A DNA stretch of 59,694 bases from Flavobacterium ichthyis. Lineage in GTDB: Bacteria; Bacteroidota; Bacteroidia; Flavobacteriales; Flavobacteriaceae. The DNA is taken from contig NZ_JAABLM010000015.1 of NCBI RefSeq assembly GCF_009915155.1, positions 1-59,694 of the forward strand, in the 5' to 3' direction. Position numbers and translations under genes: made by a program. This document shows positions 44,174 to 52,793 of the stretch, piece after piece (position 1 is the stretch's first letter; the number at the start of each line of letters is the position of its first letter). The notes under the pieces were generated by a model, which was given only the letters and a program-made list of their open reading frames with translations, searched no databases and was not told where the DNA came from.

Positions 44174-44195
44174 AATAGTATGCACGCATACTATT
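44174..44195. promoter_or_regulatory. Probable MarR operator
   Basis: A perfect inverted repeat, ATAGTATGC and GCATACTAT with a 2-bp AC spacer, extended by A/T on each side. Length and symmetry fit a MarR dimer site. It lies 8 bp upstream of the -7 element of the marR-fadN transcript, so binding should block RNA polymerase. Confidence 0.75.
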
Positions 44196-44317
44196 GTGAA
44201 ATGTTTTTTTTGTTAAAATTTAAAAGAGTGGAGAAGTAGGGAAGTTAAGACTACAATCAATTTTATAATAGTCTTTCTTGCGAGGTATTAATTTAAAACT
44301 TATGGGACAATTGTTCA

Positions 44318-44674
44318 TTATCTTTTTGACGGAATACAATAAGACGTTATTTTTTGAATTTTATTGTCATGGTTATATTCGTACAGGTCGCAGGCAGAAA
44401 CAAATGCAACACGCTGATTGTTTTTTTTGAATTCGGCTGTTCCATTTATCACCACTTTATTTTGGTTAGCAATAATATTAAAAGTCTTAAAATCGGTTGT
44501 AACAGATTTAAAATAAGCTGCCACTTTTTCACAGTTTTGAAGAATAGCTTGCTTTCCTTTAAAGTGATTTTCTTCCACCACAATCCATTCAGCATTTTCG
44601 GCAATGAATTCGTAAGTTTTTTCAAATGCTCCCGTAGAGAATGCTTCGGCTATTTGTTCTTTTGTGTAGTTCAT
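44318..44674 (-). CDS. SnoaL/NTF2-like protein
   Basis: The 118-aa protein has the cone-like NTF2 fold pattern: the N-terminal helix YTKEQIAEAFSTGAFEKTYE, then VVEENHFKGKQAILQNCEKV and two strands with FNIIANQNKVVINGTAEFK and FVSACDLYEYNHDNKIQKI. SnoaL-like family members include isomerases, hydrolases and ligand binders. The pocket residues are not distinctive enough to name a reaction. It is transcribed alone, between the fad regulator and hsdR. Confidence 0.8.
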   Translation of the reverse strand: MNYTKEQIAEAFSTGAFEKTYEFIAENAEWIVVEENHFKGKQAILQNCEKVAAYFKSVTTDFKTFNIIANQNKVVINGTAEFKKNNQRVAFVSACDLYEYNHDNKIQKITSYCIPSKR

Positions 44675-44738
44675 TTTGTGGTGTTGTTTTACAATTGGTT
44701 TTACAGTTTGCTAAAGTTTTAACTTTATCAAAACTCTA

Positions 44739-47700
44739 TTACCTATTCTTCTTAAAATTCTCTGCTTGTTCCAGTACATTTTTATATACGTCTTCTTGTG
44801 TAATGGGTGGATAACCAAACTCGTGTAGCTTGATGATGATGTCCATTTTTAGTTGCGCTTTAATGTCGTCCCGATCACTCCAATCGGGATATTTAGCGTT
44901 GTTATCTACAATCTTTTTGATTTCTCGGGCAAGTTCCAGCATTTTGTCTTTCTCAAATTCAAAACCATATTGTTTGCAGATCATATCCAAAATATCATAA
45001 AAGGCTTTTTCTTCGTAATCAATCCCTAAATCTTGGAAAGAATCCATTTCTATTCGTAGTTTTATGATGAGATTCAGCATTTGCTCGGCGGTATCAAACT
45101 GGATGCCTTCATAATCTAAGATATCGCCTTCGCTGCGTTCGTTATATCGGTTAATGATGGATTGTAATCGTTCGGAAAAATCTTGTCCTTTTACTTTGTT
45201 TACTTTTTTAAAATCGTTGATTGCCTGCTTCAACAAGCGTTCTAATATTTTGATTTTTGTATTGGGTAATTCTAAATTAGCTATTTTCTCGATGAATTTA
45301 TCATTGAACAAATCAATGGCATTGGCTTTATTGTCATCTAATTTAAAAATCTCTTCGACTCCTTCTGAAATAATGGCTTCTTCTACCAACTTAGCAACTT
45401 TAAGGTTCATCTGAGCTGTATCGGGTGCTTCGCCTTTTGTTAGTTTCACCACAATTGATTTTACGGCAAAATAAAAATGAATTTCATCTACTTCTTTTTC
45501 TGTAAACAATTCTGAACCGCTGACTAAATTGTAGGAAGATTTTAACTTTTTGGTTAGGTTCACAAAAAACTTTTCTGATTCTTCGGTTTGTAATACAAAT
45601 TCCGAAGCGCTGTTTAAACAGTTTAAACGCTGAATAGGCGAGCCTTCGAAATAATCTTTTGTATCAAAGCGATGAAAAAATTTGCCTAATAAATCCAATT
45701 GGTCTCTAACCAATATTTCCGCCTGCGAAATATCTTCAAAATCATCATCGGCAGTTTGGCTATTAAACATACTTAGGGCATGATTCAGATTCTTTTTGAT
45801 GCCGACATAATCAACTACCAAACCACGATCTTTTCCTTGGTATTTACGATTTACACGCGAAATAGTCTGTATTAAATTATGCGTTTGTAAAGGTTTGTCA
45901 ATGTAAATCGTATCTAAAAAAGGAACATCAAAACCTGTTAACCACATATCCACCACAATGGCAATTTTAAAATTAGAGTTGATTTGCTTAAACTGTCGAT
46001 CCAATTCTTTGCGATCTTCTTTACTACCTAATAAATCCCACAATTCCTTTTCATCATCTTTATTACGTGTCATAATCAACTTTACACGCTCTATAGGCTT
46101 GATTTCCTTTTGTTCTTTTTCGGTTAAACCTTCAGGAAGCATCATTTCACCCCACTGAGGTCGTAAAGCTAAAATCTCTTTAAATAATTTGTAAGCGATA
46201 CCACGAGATGCACAAACAAACATTACTTTGCCGGCTACCGTTGCGTTTTCTTCCAAACGATTTTCATAATGTTCCACAAAATCTTTCGCAATAGCTTTTA
46301 TACGGTCACCATCGCCTAAAACGACTTCCATTTTGGCAATGGCTTTTTGACTGGCTTCTACATGATATTCCGAAGCGCCTTCTGCCACCGCATTTTCATA
46401 ATATTGTTCAATTTCCTGAACTTTATTGTAATCTAAATTCACTTTTGCAGCCCGACCTTCATACACCAAACGAACCGTAATTTCATCATTTACCGATTCA
46501 AACATCGTATATTGATCTACAACTTCACCAAATACTTCCAACGTTTTATCAATTGGTGTTCCGGTAAAACCTACATAGGTTGCATTGGGTAAAGAATCGT
46601 GCAGGTATTTGGCAAAACCATACGATTTCGTGACACCTTTCTCTTCGTCAATTTTTACTTTCAAATCTAAATTGACTTGCGAACGATGGGCTTCATCTGA
46701 AATACAAATGATATTGGTTCTATCGGATAAAATTTCGGCGTCTTCCGCAAACTTTTGTACCGTTGTTAAATACACGCCACCACTTTCAATCCCTCGCAAT
46801 CGATCTCTTAAATCAGCTCTTGATTCAATATTGATGATGTTTTCATCGCCAATAAATTTTTTGGCATTTGTGAAATCCTTTGATAATTGGTCATCTAAAT
46901 CGGTACGATCTGAAATAATGATAATCGTCGGACTTGCAAAATCGGTTGAACGCATTAATAACCTCGAAAGATATAACATGGTATAACTTTTGCCACAGCC
47001 TGTTGCGCCAAAATACGTTCCACCCTTACCATCACCTTCCGGTTTGCGGTGTTTTAAAATATTTTGATACAATTTATTCGATGCGTAATATTGCGGATAA
47101 CGTGTCAGAATTTTAAGTTCGCTTTTTGAAGTATCCGGAAATAAAACAAAATGGTGAATAATATCCACCAATCGTCTTTGGTTCAACATTCCGTGAACAA
47201 TCGAAGTTGTGGTGTCAATTCCTGTCAACGCTTTTTTCTCATCGCCTGTAATTTTATTCCAACCATAAAAGAATTCGTAAGGAGAAAATACCGTTCCTGC
47301 TTTATTGTTTACCCCATCACTAATCACACAAAACACATTGTATTTCATCAGTTCCGGAATAGCCCTGCGGTAACGAACTGTTAATTGTTTAAAAGCATCG
47401 TAAATGGTAACTTCCTCCTCAATAGCGGTTTTAAACTCAAACACCACTACTGGAATGCCATTGATGTACAAAATTAAATCGGGAATACGCAATTCCGAAC
47501 CTTGAATTTCTAATTGATTGACAATTTTAAACGAGTTTTGTTTGATATTTTCTATATCGATATACCGAATATGTACATCTTTTTTTGACGGATTATTTCG
47601 TTTAAATACCAAGCCTTCAGCCAATAATTTACAAATGTATTTGTTAGATTCATATAAATTAGAAGCCGATTGAAAAGCAATTTCATTGATGATACTTTCC

Positions 47701-47876
47701 AGTTCAATCTCTTCTAAATCTGGATATCGAGTCAACAAAAAAGATCGTAAATCATCATTTATTAAGACTTCTTGATTGGAAGTTCTAACCAATTCTTTTC
47801 CGTTGATATACTGATAACCTTCTGTTTCCAAAAGGCTAATAAAAGCTTGTTCTAATTGGGATTCGGTGTATTTCAT
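44739..47876 (-). CDS. hsdR: Type I restriction enzyme R subunit
   Basis: The 1045-aa motor-nuclease cuts unmodified DNA with HsdM and HsdS. The HsdR_N nuclease domain shows Asp133 and FEFK (Glu147, Lys149). The SF2 translocase has Walker A GATGCGKS (290-297), DEAH (394-397), GFTGTPI and TISRVNRKYQGK. The C-terminal helical region binds the methylase. The frame is intact. It is separated from hsdM-hsdS by the HamA/HamB pair, an hsdR remnant and a RAYT element, so it may be a second allele that replaced the lost copy. Confidence 0.93.
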   Translation of the reverse strand: MKYTESQLEQAFISLLETEGYQYINGKELVRTSNQEVLINDDLRSFLLTRYPDLEEIELESIINEIAFQSASNLYESNKYICKLLAEGLVFKRNNPSKKDVHIRYIDIENIKQNSFKIVNQLEIQGSELRIPDLILYINGIPVVVFEFKTAIEEEVTIYDAFKQLTVRYRRAIPELMKYNVFCVISDGVNNKAGTVFSPYEFFYGWNKITGDEKKALTGIDTTTSIVHGMLNQRRLVDIIHHFVLFPDTSKSELKILTRYPQYYASNKLYQNILKHRKPEGDGKGGTYFGATGCGKSYTMLYLSRLLMRSTDFASPTIIIISDRTDLDDQLSKDFTNAKKFIGDENIINIESRADLRDRLRGIESGGVYLTTVQKFAEDAEILSDRTNIICISDEAHRSQVNLDLKVKIDEEKGVTKSYGFAKYLHDSLPNATYVGFTGTPIDKTLEVFGEVVDQYTMFESVNDEITVRLVYEGRAAKVNLDYNKVQEIEQYYENAVAEGASEYHVEASQKAIAKMEVVLGDGDRIKAIAKDFVEHYENRLEENATVAGKVMFVCASRGIAYKLFKEILALRPQWGEMMLPEGLTEKEQKEIKPIERVKLIMTRNKDDEKELWDLLGSKEDRKELDRQFKQINSNFKIAIVVDMWLTGFDVPFLDTIYIDKPLQTHNLIQTISRVNRKYQGKDRGLVVDYVGIKKNLNHALSMFNSQTADDDFEDISQAEILVRDQLDLLGKFFHRFDTKDYFEGSPIQRLNCLNSASEFVLQTEESEKFFVNLTKKLKSSYNLVSGSELFTEKEVDEIHFYFAVKSIVVKLTKGEAPDTAQMNLKVAKLVEEAIISEGVEEIFKLDDNKANAIDLFNDKFIEKIANLELPNTKIKILERLLKQAINDFKKVNKVKGQDFSERLQSIINRYNERSEGDILDYEGIQFDTAEQMLNLIIKLRIEMDSFQDLGIDYEEKAFYDILDMICKQYGFEFEKDKMLELAREIKKIVDNNAKYPDWSDRDDIKAQLKMDIIIKLHEFGYPPITQEDVYKNVLEQAENFKKNR

Positions 47877-47890
47877 TTTTTTTAATTAAT

Positions 47891-47940
47891 TGGGGCGAAT
47901 CGTTGGGGCGAATCGTTGGGGCGAATTGCAATTCGCCCCA
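47891..47940. repeat. REP-like repeats between RAYT and hsdR
   Basis: Two 13-bp direct units, TGGGGCGAATCGT, are followed by a perfect 24-bp palindrome whose half is TGGGGCGAATTG. It lies 15 bp upstream of the hsdR start and just behind the RAYT stop, the usual place for a cognate REP. Confidence 0.85.
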
Positions 47941-47952
47941 ACTACGAAATTA

Positions 47953-48576
47953 TTATATTCCATAAAATTTATCATCGTTCCAGCGTTTCGGATTATTTCT
48001 AATATAATCAGATATTCTTTCGTAAGCCTGTTCGCTTCTGATAATATGCTCATAATAATTCCTTTGCCAAATCTTAAAATCTAATTCTTTTATCTTTTCT
48101 GTTGGGGCGATTGGGGCGATTGGGGCGAATTGCAATTCGCCCGTACTGTTTATTTTTTCGTTCGTCCTTCCTGAAGATTTTTCGCCTATATTTAAAATAT
48201 AATCTTTTATTTTTTTTATCGTTGCTATTTTATATCCTCTGATAATTGCTCCCACCGTTTGTGATGGCGATTGAAATTTTCCAATCTCATTATTTCCTTT
48301 TTGAAATTTTATTTCTATGATTGAATGAAAATGATTAGGCATCACGACAAATTCGTGCAACAAAACATTATCTCTAATTTCAGTAGTATTTAGCCATTCT
48401 TCTTGTGCTATTTCTCCATAACTGTTCAATATCATTTCTCCGCTTACAACCTTCCCAAACAAATGCGCTCTATCCTGACAACAAATCGTGATAAAATACA
48501 ATCCTTCTTGGCTATAATCATAACCTTGTAAACGTATCGAACGGCGATGGTGTTTTTGGGGATTGTATCTATTCAT
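47953..48576 (-). CDS. REP-associated tyrosine transposase (RAYT, Y1/IS200-like)
   Basis: The 207-aa single-strand DNA transposase-like protein has the HUH motif MPNHFHSI (His82, His84), with Tyr115 in IIRGYKIATIKKI as the candidate nucleophile. The N-terminal RRSIRLQGYDYSQEGLYFIT and C-terminal HIIRSEQAYERISDYIRNNP are typical of the family. RAYTs nick at REP palindromes and mobilise them. REP units flank it on both sides, and a 20-bp palindrome with two 9-bp units lies inside its own frame, coding the ELQFAPIAPIAPTE segment. Confidence 0.88.
   Translation of the reverse strand: MNRYNPQKHHRRSIRLQGYDYSQEGLYFITICCQDRAHLFGKVVSGEMILNSYGEIAQEEWLNTTEIRDNVLLHEFVVMPNHFHSIIEIKFQKGNNEIGKFQSPSQTVGAIIRGYKIATIKKIKDYILNIGEKSSGRTNEKINSTGELQFAPIAPIAPTEKIKELDFKIWQRNYYEHIIRSEQAYERISDYIRNNPKRWNDDKFYGI
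48102..48142. repeat. REP-like palindrome inside the RAYT coding frame
   Basis: Two 9-bp units TGGGGCGAT are followed by a perfect 20-bp palindrome (48123-48142) whose half is GGGCGAATTG. It corresponds to the flanking copy at 47917-47940. It is in frame and adds ELQFAPIAPIAPT to the protein. Confidence 0.85.
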
Positions 48577-48600
48577 AATTAATTTATCGTTTTTATTACG

Positions 48601-48726
48601 TTACCGTTGGGGCGAAAAATCTTTTGCCTTTTCCCCAAATAAATCTCTGCCATTCACGTACTCATAGCCTTCTTCTTTCAGAAGATAGATGAATGATTTT
48701 TCTAATTGGGATTCGGTGTATTTCAT
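48601..48726 (-). pseudogene. Remnant of an hsdR 5' end
   Basis: A 41-codon minus-strand frame starts MKYTESQLEKSFIYLLKEEG and continues YEYVNGRDLFGEK. It is clearly homologous to the first 30 residues of the full hsdR (MKYTESQLEQAFISLLETEG). The first 27 bases are identical, and further on the two diverge. After codon 37 the frame runs into a REP half-unit (CGTTGGGGCGAA, 48605-48616) and stops. It begins 7 bp behind the HamB-like stop. It appears to be the trace of an hsdR allele lost when the RAYT/REP element came in. Confidence 0.85.
48605..48616. repeat. REP half-unit at the hsdR remnant junction
   Basis: CGTTGGGGCGAA matches the direct unit of the REP cluster at 47891-47916 and marks the other edge of the RAYT element. 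The homology to hsdR breaks off just before it. Confidence 0.65.
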
Positions 48727-48733
48727 ACCGGTA

Positions 48734-50749
48734 TTATTCAAAATAAACTCGTAAATCATTCATACCCTCATTTTCAATTATAATTTTCTTAATATCATGA
48801 ATAGAAAATTTATCCGGTAGATTGCTAGTAATAATTTCTAAAAATGGATTAGCTCTTTGATAAGGAATTCCATATTCAAATAGCTTATTCATAATTACTA
48901 AGGTTTCATGAGTAGGATTATCTACACCTATAAATTTAGAGTAAAACTGTGCTTTTTTTCTTTTTGCTTCAACTATTACTTGGGTTGGAAGTAAATTTTC
49001 ATTAGCATATTTATGGTATAACACATCAACATCTATGATAAAATTAATTAATGGTATTATTTTGAAGGGTAAAAAATTATATATCATGTCAATTAAAGTA
49101 GATATGATTTTAGATTTATCATTTTGTTGGTTTTTTGAATGCAGTTCATCGACCATTACACTAAATGACTTAAATCTGGAATTCAAAATTACTTTCAAAC
49201 TGTTTAAGTCAGTTCTTCCAACAAGTTTTCCAATTATACCTAAAAGCATTACATTTTTATTAGATGCAATATAATCAAGTAAAGCTGTAAATTTATTAAC
49301 TGTAAATCCATGATTATTAAGAAGACTAATAATTTCTTTTGAAGGCACATTAGAATAGCTTGAATTTTCTAAATGCTTTTGTAATTTATCTTCATGGGAA
49401 GAACTACTTTCGGATGCAAATTCCTTATCAAAGTTTTCATCTCGATTTATTTCAATAATTTCAGCTTTATTTTCTAATAAAAATTGAATATCAATATCTT
49501 TATATGAAACATTAGCACTGTCGAATTGTGCTTGATGTTTCTCAAAATAGTATATATTTCCAACTTTATGCTCTCCTAATCTGCCTGCACGACCAATTAG
49601 ATTTTTGTATTTAACTAAATTTTTTCCTCCTAATAAATCTCTTGAACTGTATATGTAGATATTTTTTGTAGGCGTATTAACTCCTTCAATGATAGAATTC
49701 GTTGCTAAAACACTTTTTATTTGATTTGATTTAAAAAGATCAATAACTTTTTTCTGAATAAATTTCGGCATAGGACCATAATGTATACCAATACCTGATT
49801 TTAGAGCTTGAATTGGTATCCATTCTGAATGAAAGTCTTCTTCTACTCTTTGTACCCACTTACCATTTAATTCAACTGAATTTTTTATTGACTTTAAATT
49901 TTTCAGATAAACTTTTTCTAATTCTTGGGGAGAATTGAAATAAATCAGATTTGTGATTTCATTTTTTGAAATTTCTTGATTTATTGTTTGATCTAAATTT
50001 TTTATACTATTGAAGTTTTTAGCTACAGGAGCATAATCCGATTTTAGAATTTGAAAATTAAAGTTTTCTAAACCTATAATAGAATTAACTAGAGGCATTA
50101 ACAATATTATCTTTTCAGAATTTTCTAAAGTATCAATAAATGACCGATTCAGAATAACTTCTCTACTTCCTTTAATTGAATCTGTCAGTTTATAAGCTTC
50201 ATCAATTACAAAAAGATCAATTTTATCTTGATAAAAACCTTTTAAATTATAATACTTTTCTTGTGTTCCGATAAAAATACTTTTTTCGGAAATCACTTCT
50301 AAATTTTTAATCGAATCAAAAATAACATAATCATAATCTGTAAAAAGTATTTTAAAACCATCTAACAGTTCGTCTGCTAAGGAATTTGTTGGTACAATAA
50401 AAACAACTTTATTTGGCTGATAATTGAAAATATATTCCTTAATCAGCATAGTTTTACCAAAACTGGTAGGTGCAGATACAATACTTCGATTACTCTCAAC
50501 TATTCCTTGATAAATTTTGATTTGTTCAGAAGTAAATGAAATTTCTGGATTATGACTCAACCGATTCTTTTCTTGGATAAATTCAAGTTGCTTAGAAAAA
50601 AAAGAATCGTCTAAATTTTCTTTATAGTATGGAGATAAATCATAAAGGAATAAATCTTCTAATTCTACTCTTTCTTTTTTGTCATCAAGAATTTTTATAA
50701 TGACTTCACGATTATCCTGATTAAGTATTGTTTCTTCAGAGTTTATCAT
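48734..50749 (-). CDS. SF2 helicase, HamB-like (Hachiman-type system)
   Basis: The 671-aa helicase has Q-motif-like SFTSEQIKIYQ (71-81), Walker A APTSFGKT (93-100), Walker B VIDEAYKL (DEAY 183-186), motif IV-like GIHYGPMP, motif V ATNSIIEGVNTP and motif VI NLIGRAGRLG (383-392). The upstream DUF1837/HamA-like gene overlaps it by 4 bp (ATGA), the layout of Hachiman-type HamAB and AbpAB antiphage systems, where the helicase is thought to sense damaged or foreign DNA and the nuclease is the effector. The assignment is inferred from motifs and pairing. Other helicase-nuclease systems cannot be excluded. Confidence 0.78.
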   Translation of the reverse strand: MINSEETILNQDNREVIIKILDDKKERVELEDLFLYDLSPYYKENLDDSFFSKQLEFIQEKNRLSHNPEISFTSEQIKIYQGIVESNRSIVSAPTSFGKTMLIKEYIFNYQPNKVVFIVPTNSLADELLDGFKILFTDYDYVIFDSIKNLEVISEKSIFIGTQEKYYNLKGFYQDKIDLFVIDEAYKLTDSIKGSREVILNRSFIDTLENSEKIILLMPLVNSIIGLENFNFQILKSDYAPVAKNFNSIKNLDQTINQEISKNEITNLIYFNSPQELEKVYLKNLKSIKNSVELNGKWVQRVEEDFHSEWIPIQALKSGIGIHYGPMPKFIQKKVIDLFKSNQIKSVLATNSIIEGVNTPTKNIYIYSSRDLLGGKNLVKYKNLIGRAGRLGEHKVGNIYYFEKHQAQFDSANVSYKDIDIQFLLENKAEIIEINRDENFDKEFASESSSSHEDKLQKHLENSSYSNVPSKEIISLLNNHGFTVNKFTALLDYIASNKNVMLLGIIGKLVGRTDLNSLKVILNSRFKSFSVMVDELHSKNQQNDKSKIISTLIDMIYNFLPFKIIPLINFIIDVDVLYHKYANENLLPTQVIVEAKRKKAQFYSKFIGVDNPTHETLVIMNKLFEYGIPYQRANPFLEIITSNLPDKFSIHDIKKIIIENEGMNDLRVYFE

Positions 50750-51579
50750 AATCCTCTTTCTTTAATTATTAAATCCAACGCTTTTCTTTGCGCTTTAAAA
50801 ATCAATTCTTTTTTAGACTTTATAGGGAGATGGTATAAATGAATTTTGTAATGACTTGGAAAATTTGCAATAGTGACCTTATCAATTAAATTATAGGACG
50901 AATTATATTTTTTCACATCAGTTTCACTTGTATGTAGTACAAATCCAGATAATATAAGAGGCATCTTTTTAATCTCATCCGAAGTCTTTTCAGATATTTC
51001 TCCTGTTATACCTTTTAGTATTACTACGCTATCGGAATTTAATATATTCTTTATATAATCTTCTAATTTACTTTTGAATGACACATCCTTTATTATTTTG
51101 CCTATACCTCCATATAATGCACTATAAAATTTTGCCTCGCCTAGAACTAAACTATTATCTGAAAACATACAAACATCTGCCCCTGTTGAAACTTTAGTTA
51201 AATTTTCATTTACGGCAATCACACCAGTAATCAAATCTTTATCAATATAATCTATATTCAATCTAGCTAATAACGCCTCAGCAAAAAAAGAATAATATGT
51301 TTCGTTATTGTTATCTGCAATAAATTTGTTTATTTCATCATCATCGACATCCTGTTCTCTATTTTCAAATGAAGTTTCTATAAACCTTCGTAATTGTCTA
51401 AGCCTATCTTTTCCAGATAATGGTTTATCTTTTTGAAACAAGTAATTTAGATTATTTTCATTGTAAAGAATATCAAGTATGTAGCTATCTAAATCTGCAA
51501 ATGTTAAAGAATGTTCATAAATAGAAAAACTGTAATTTCCACAACTACTTTTTTTCTTCTCGGTAATTTTAAAAGTCAT
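50746..51579 (-). CDS. DUF1837/HamA-like nuclease
   Basis: The 277-aa protein has the features of the DUF1837 family: FFAEALLARL with Glu101, STGADVCMFSDNSLVLGEAK with Asp135, Glu148 and Lys150 forming a PD-(D/E)xK-type site. The following AKFYSALYGGIGKIIKD and SGFVLHTSETDVKKY blocks are also typical. HamA of Hachiman systems is the DUF1837 nuclease effector. It overlaps hsdS by 4 bp and the helicase by 4 bp, so it is coupled to both. Its insertion in a type I operon is unusual and suggests co-regulation of the two defences. Confidence 0.75.
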   Translation of the reverse strand: MTFKITEKKKSSCGNYSFSIYEHSLTFADLDSYILDILYNENNLNYLFQKDKPLSGKDRLRQLRRFIETSFENREQDVDDDEINKFIADNNNETYYSFFAEALLARLNIDYIDKDLITGVIAVNENLTKVSTGADVCMFSDNSLVLGEAKFYSALYGGIGKIIKDVSFKSKLEDYIKNILNSDSVVILKGITGEISEKTSDEIKKMPLILSGFVLHTSETDVKKYNSSYNLIDKVTIANFPSHYKIHLYHLPIKSKKELIFKAQRKALDLIIKERGL

Positions 51580-52793
51580 AATCTATTATTATTAATTTCC
51601 TCCCCAACCGCCAAACGAGACAACAACAAACTTTGAAGATGTGTGAGTTTTTGGATTTCTTGGGATTTACATAAGAGTAAGCCATATATATTTTTTACGC
51701 CATTATTAAAATCTATTTTAATAAACTCATTAGGCTCTAAAACATTTTGCTGATCAAAATCTTTTGTAACTAAAGCACTAAATACGGCTCCTACCGCTTC
51801 GTCTTTCAATTTTTCAATTACATTTAAAGTTTTTTGATGAATATAATACGGTAGACTATCTTTAATAGCATAACAACTTTGGTTCATCGCCATATTCTGT
51901 GATGATAAACCAATTGCGCCAACTGTACCTCTTGCTGTAATAAATACTGTATTTTTTGGATATAATTTAGTGCTGCTTTTTTTTAATCCTAATTCTGTAA
52001 TATTCTTAAGAGTACTAATTGAATAATAGGATTTTTGAATATCAGCAGGAGTAAAAAATGGAATATTTCCATTCCAATATTCCCAAACCTCAGTACTTGG
52101 AGTACCTCCGCCTGTTAATTTAACCGTTTCAGTAAAACTCTTCACCTCCCAACCTTCAGGAATTTCCTTCCCAAGTTCTTCATTCCAAACCATCACACCT
52201 CCAGAAGATTTGTAAGGTTTCCCTTCTTCATTTGGAAACTCAAAATCTACAAACCAATGTTTATACAAAGCTTGCGCAGTAGCTTCCAACTTTTCGCAAA
52301 TCTGCTCATTGACTTTTATTTTGTTTGTTACACTTTGGTATTGCGCAACTATTTGTCGCTGTTTTTCAATTGAAGGAATAGGTAATTCAACTTCGCACAT
52401 ATCTTCCATATCGAAGAATTCGTGAGCACTTCCGTGAGATTTGAAGCGTGCATATCTGTCAAATTCTGGTCGTGTAAACCACATTTGCAAATAATCAGGA
52501 TGCAATACATTCTCATCTCTTACCTCAAAAATTCTGTACGATGGAGAAACAATACAACTTTCACCTTTTCGCAAAGCAATTGATATCTTATCGCCATTAC
52601 GTGTGGTTGCTCTATTAAAAACAAATTGATTGTAATGAGCTACCCGATATTTCGACAAGTCAATCCCGATGATATTGGTTTTCGCCTTTTGAAAATATTT
52701 GTTATTACTTACACCTTGTAACAATTTGTATTTATCCCCATCATTGAACTCCACTTTTTCAATGATATAATCACCAAGTCTTTTATAGCTCAT
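51576..52793 (-). CDS. hsdS: Type I restriction specificity subunit
   Basis: The specificity subunit of 405 aa has two target-recognition domains separated by conserved helices. The first TRD (about 1-140) ends with VELPIPSIEKQRQIVAQYQ, which is the central spacer helix. The second begins at IPEGWEVKSFTETVKLTGGG and ends with SLLLSRLAVGEEI. The two half-sites read by the TRDs cannot be predicted. The ATG overlaps hsdM by 11 bp and its stop overlaps the HamA-like gene by 4 bp, so all are made together. Confidence 0.9.
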   Translation of the reverse strand: MSYKRLGDYIIEKVEFNDGDKYKLLQGVSNNKYFQKAKTNIIGIDLSKYRVAHYNQFVFNRATTRNGDKISIALRKGESCIVSPSYRIFEVRDENVLHPDYLQMWFTRPEFDRYARFKSHGSAHEFFDMEDMCEVELPIPSIEKQRQIVAQYQSVTNKIKVNEQICEKLEATAQALYKHWFVDFEFPNEEGKPYKSSGGVMVWNEELGKEIPEGWEVKSFTETVKLTGGGTPSTEVWEYWNGNIPFFTPADIQKSYYSISTLKNITELGLKKSSTKLYPKNTVFITARGTVGAIGLSSQNMAMNQSCYAIKDSLPYYIHQKTLNVIEKLKDEAVGAVFSALVTKDFDQQNVLEPNEFIKIDFNNGVKNIYGLLLCKSQEIQKLTHLQSLLLSRLAVGEEINNNRL

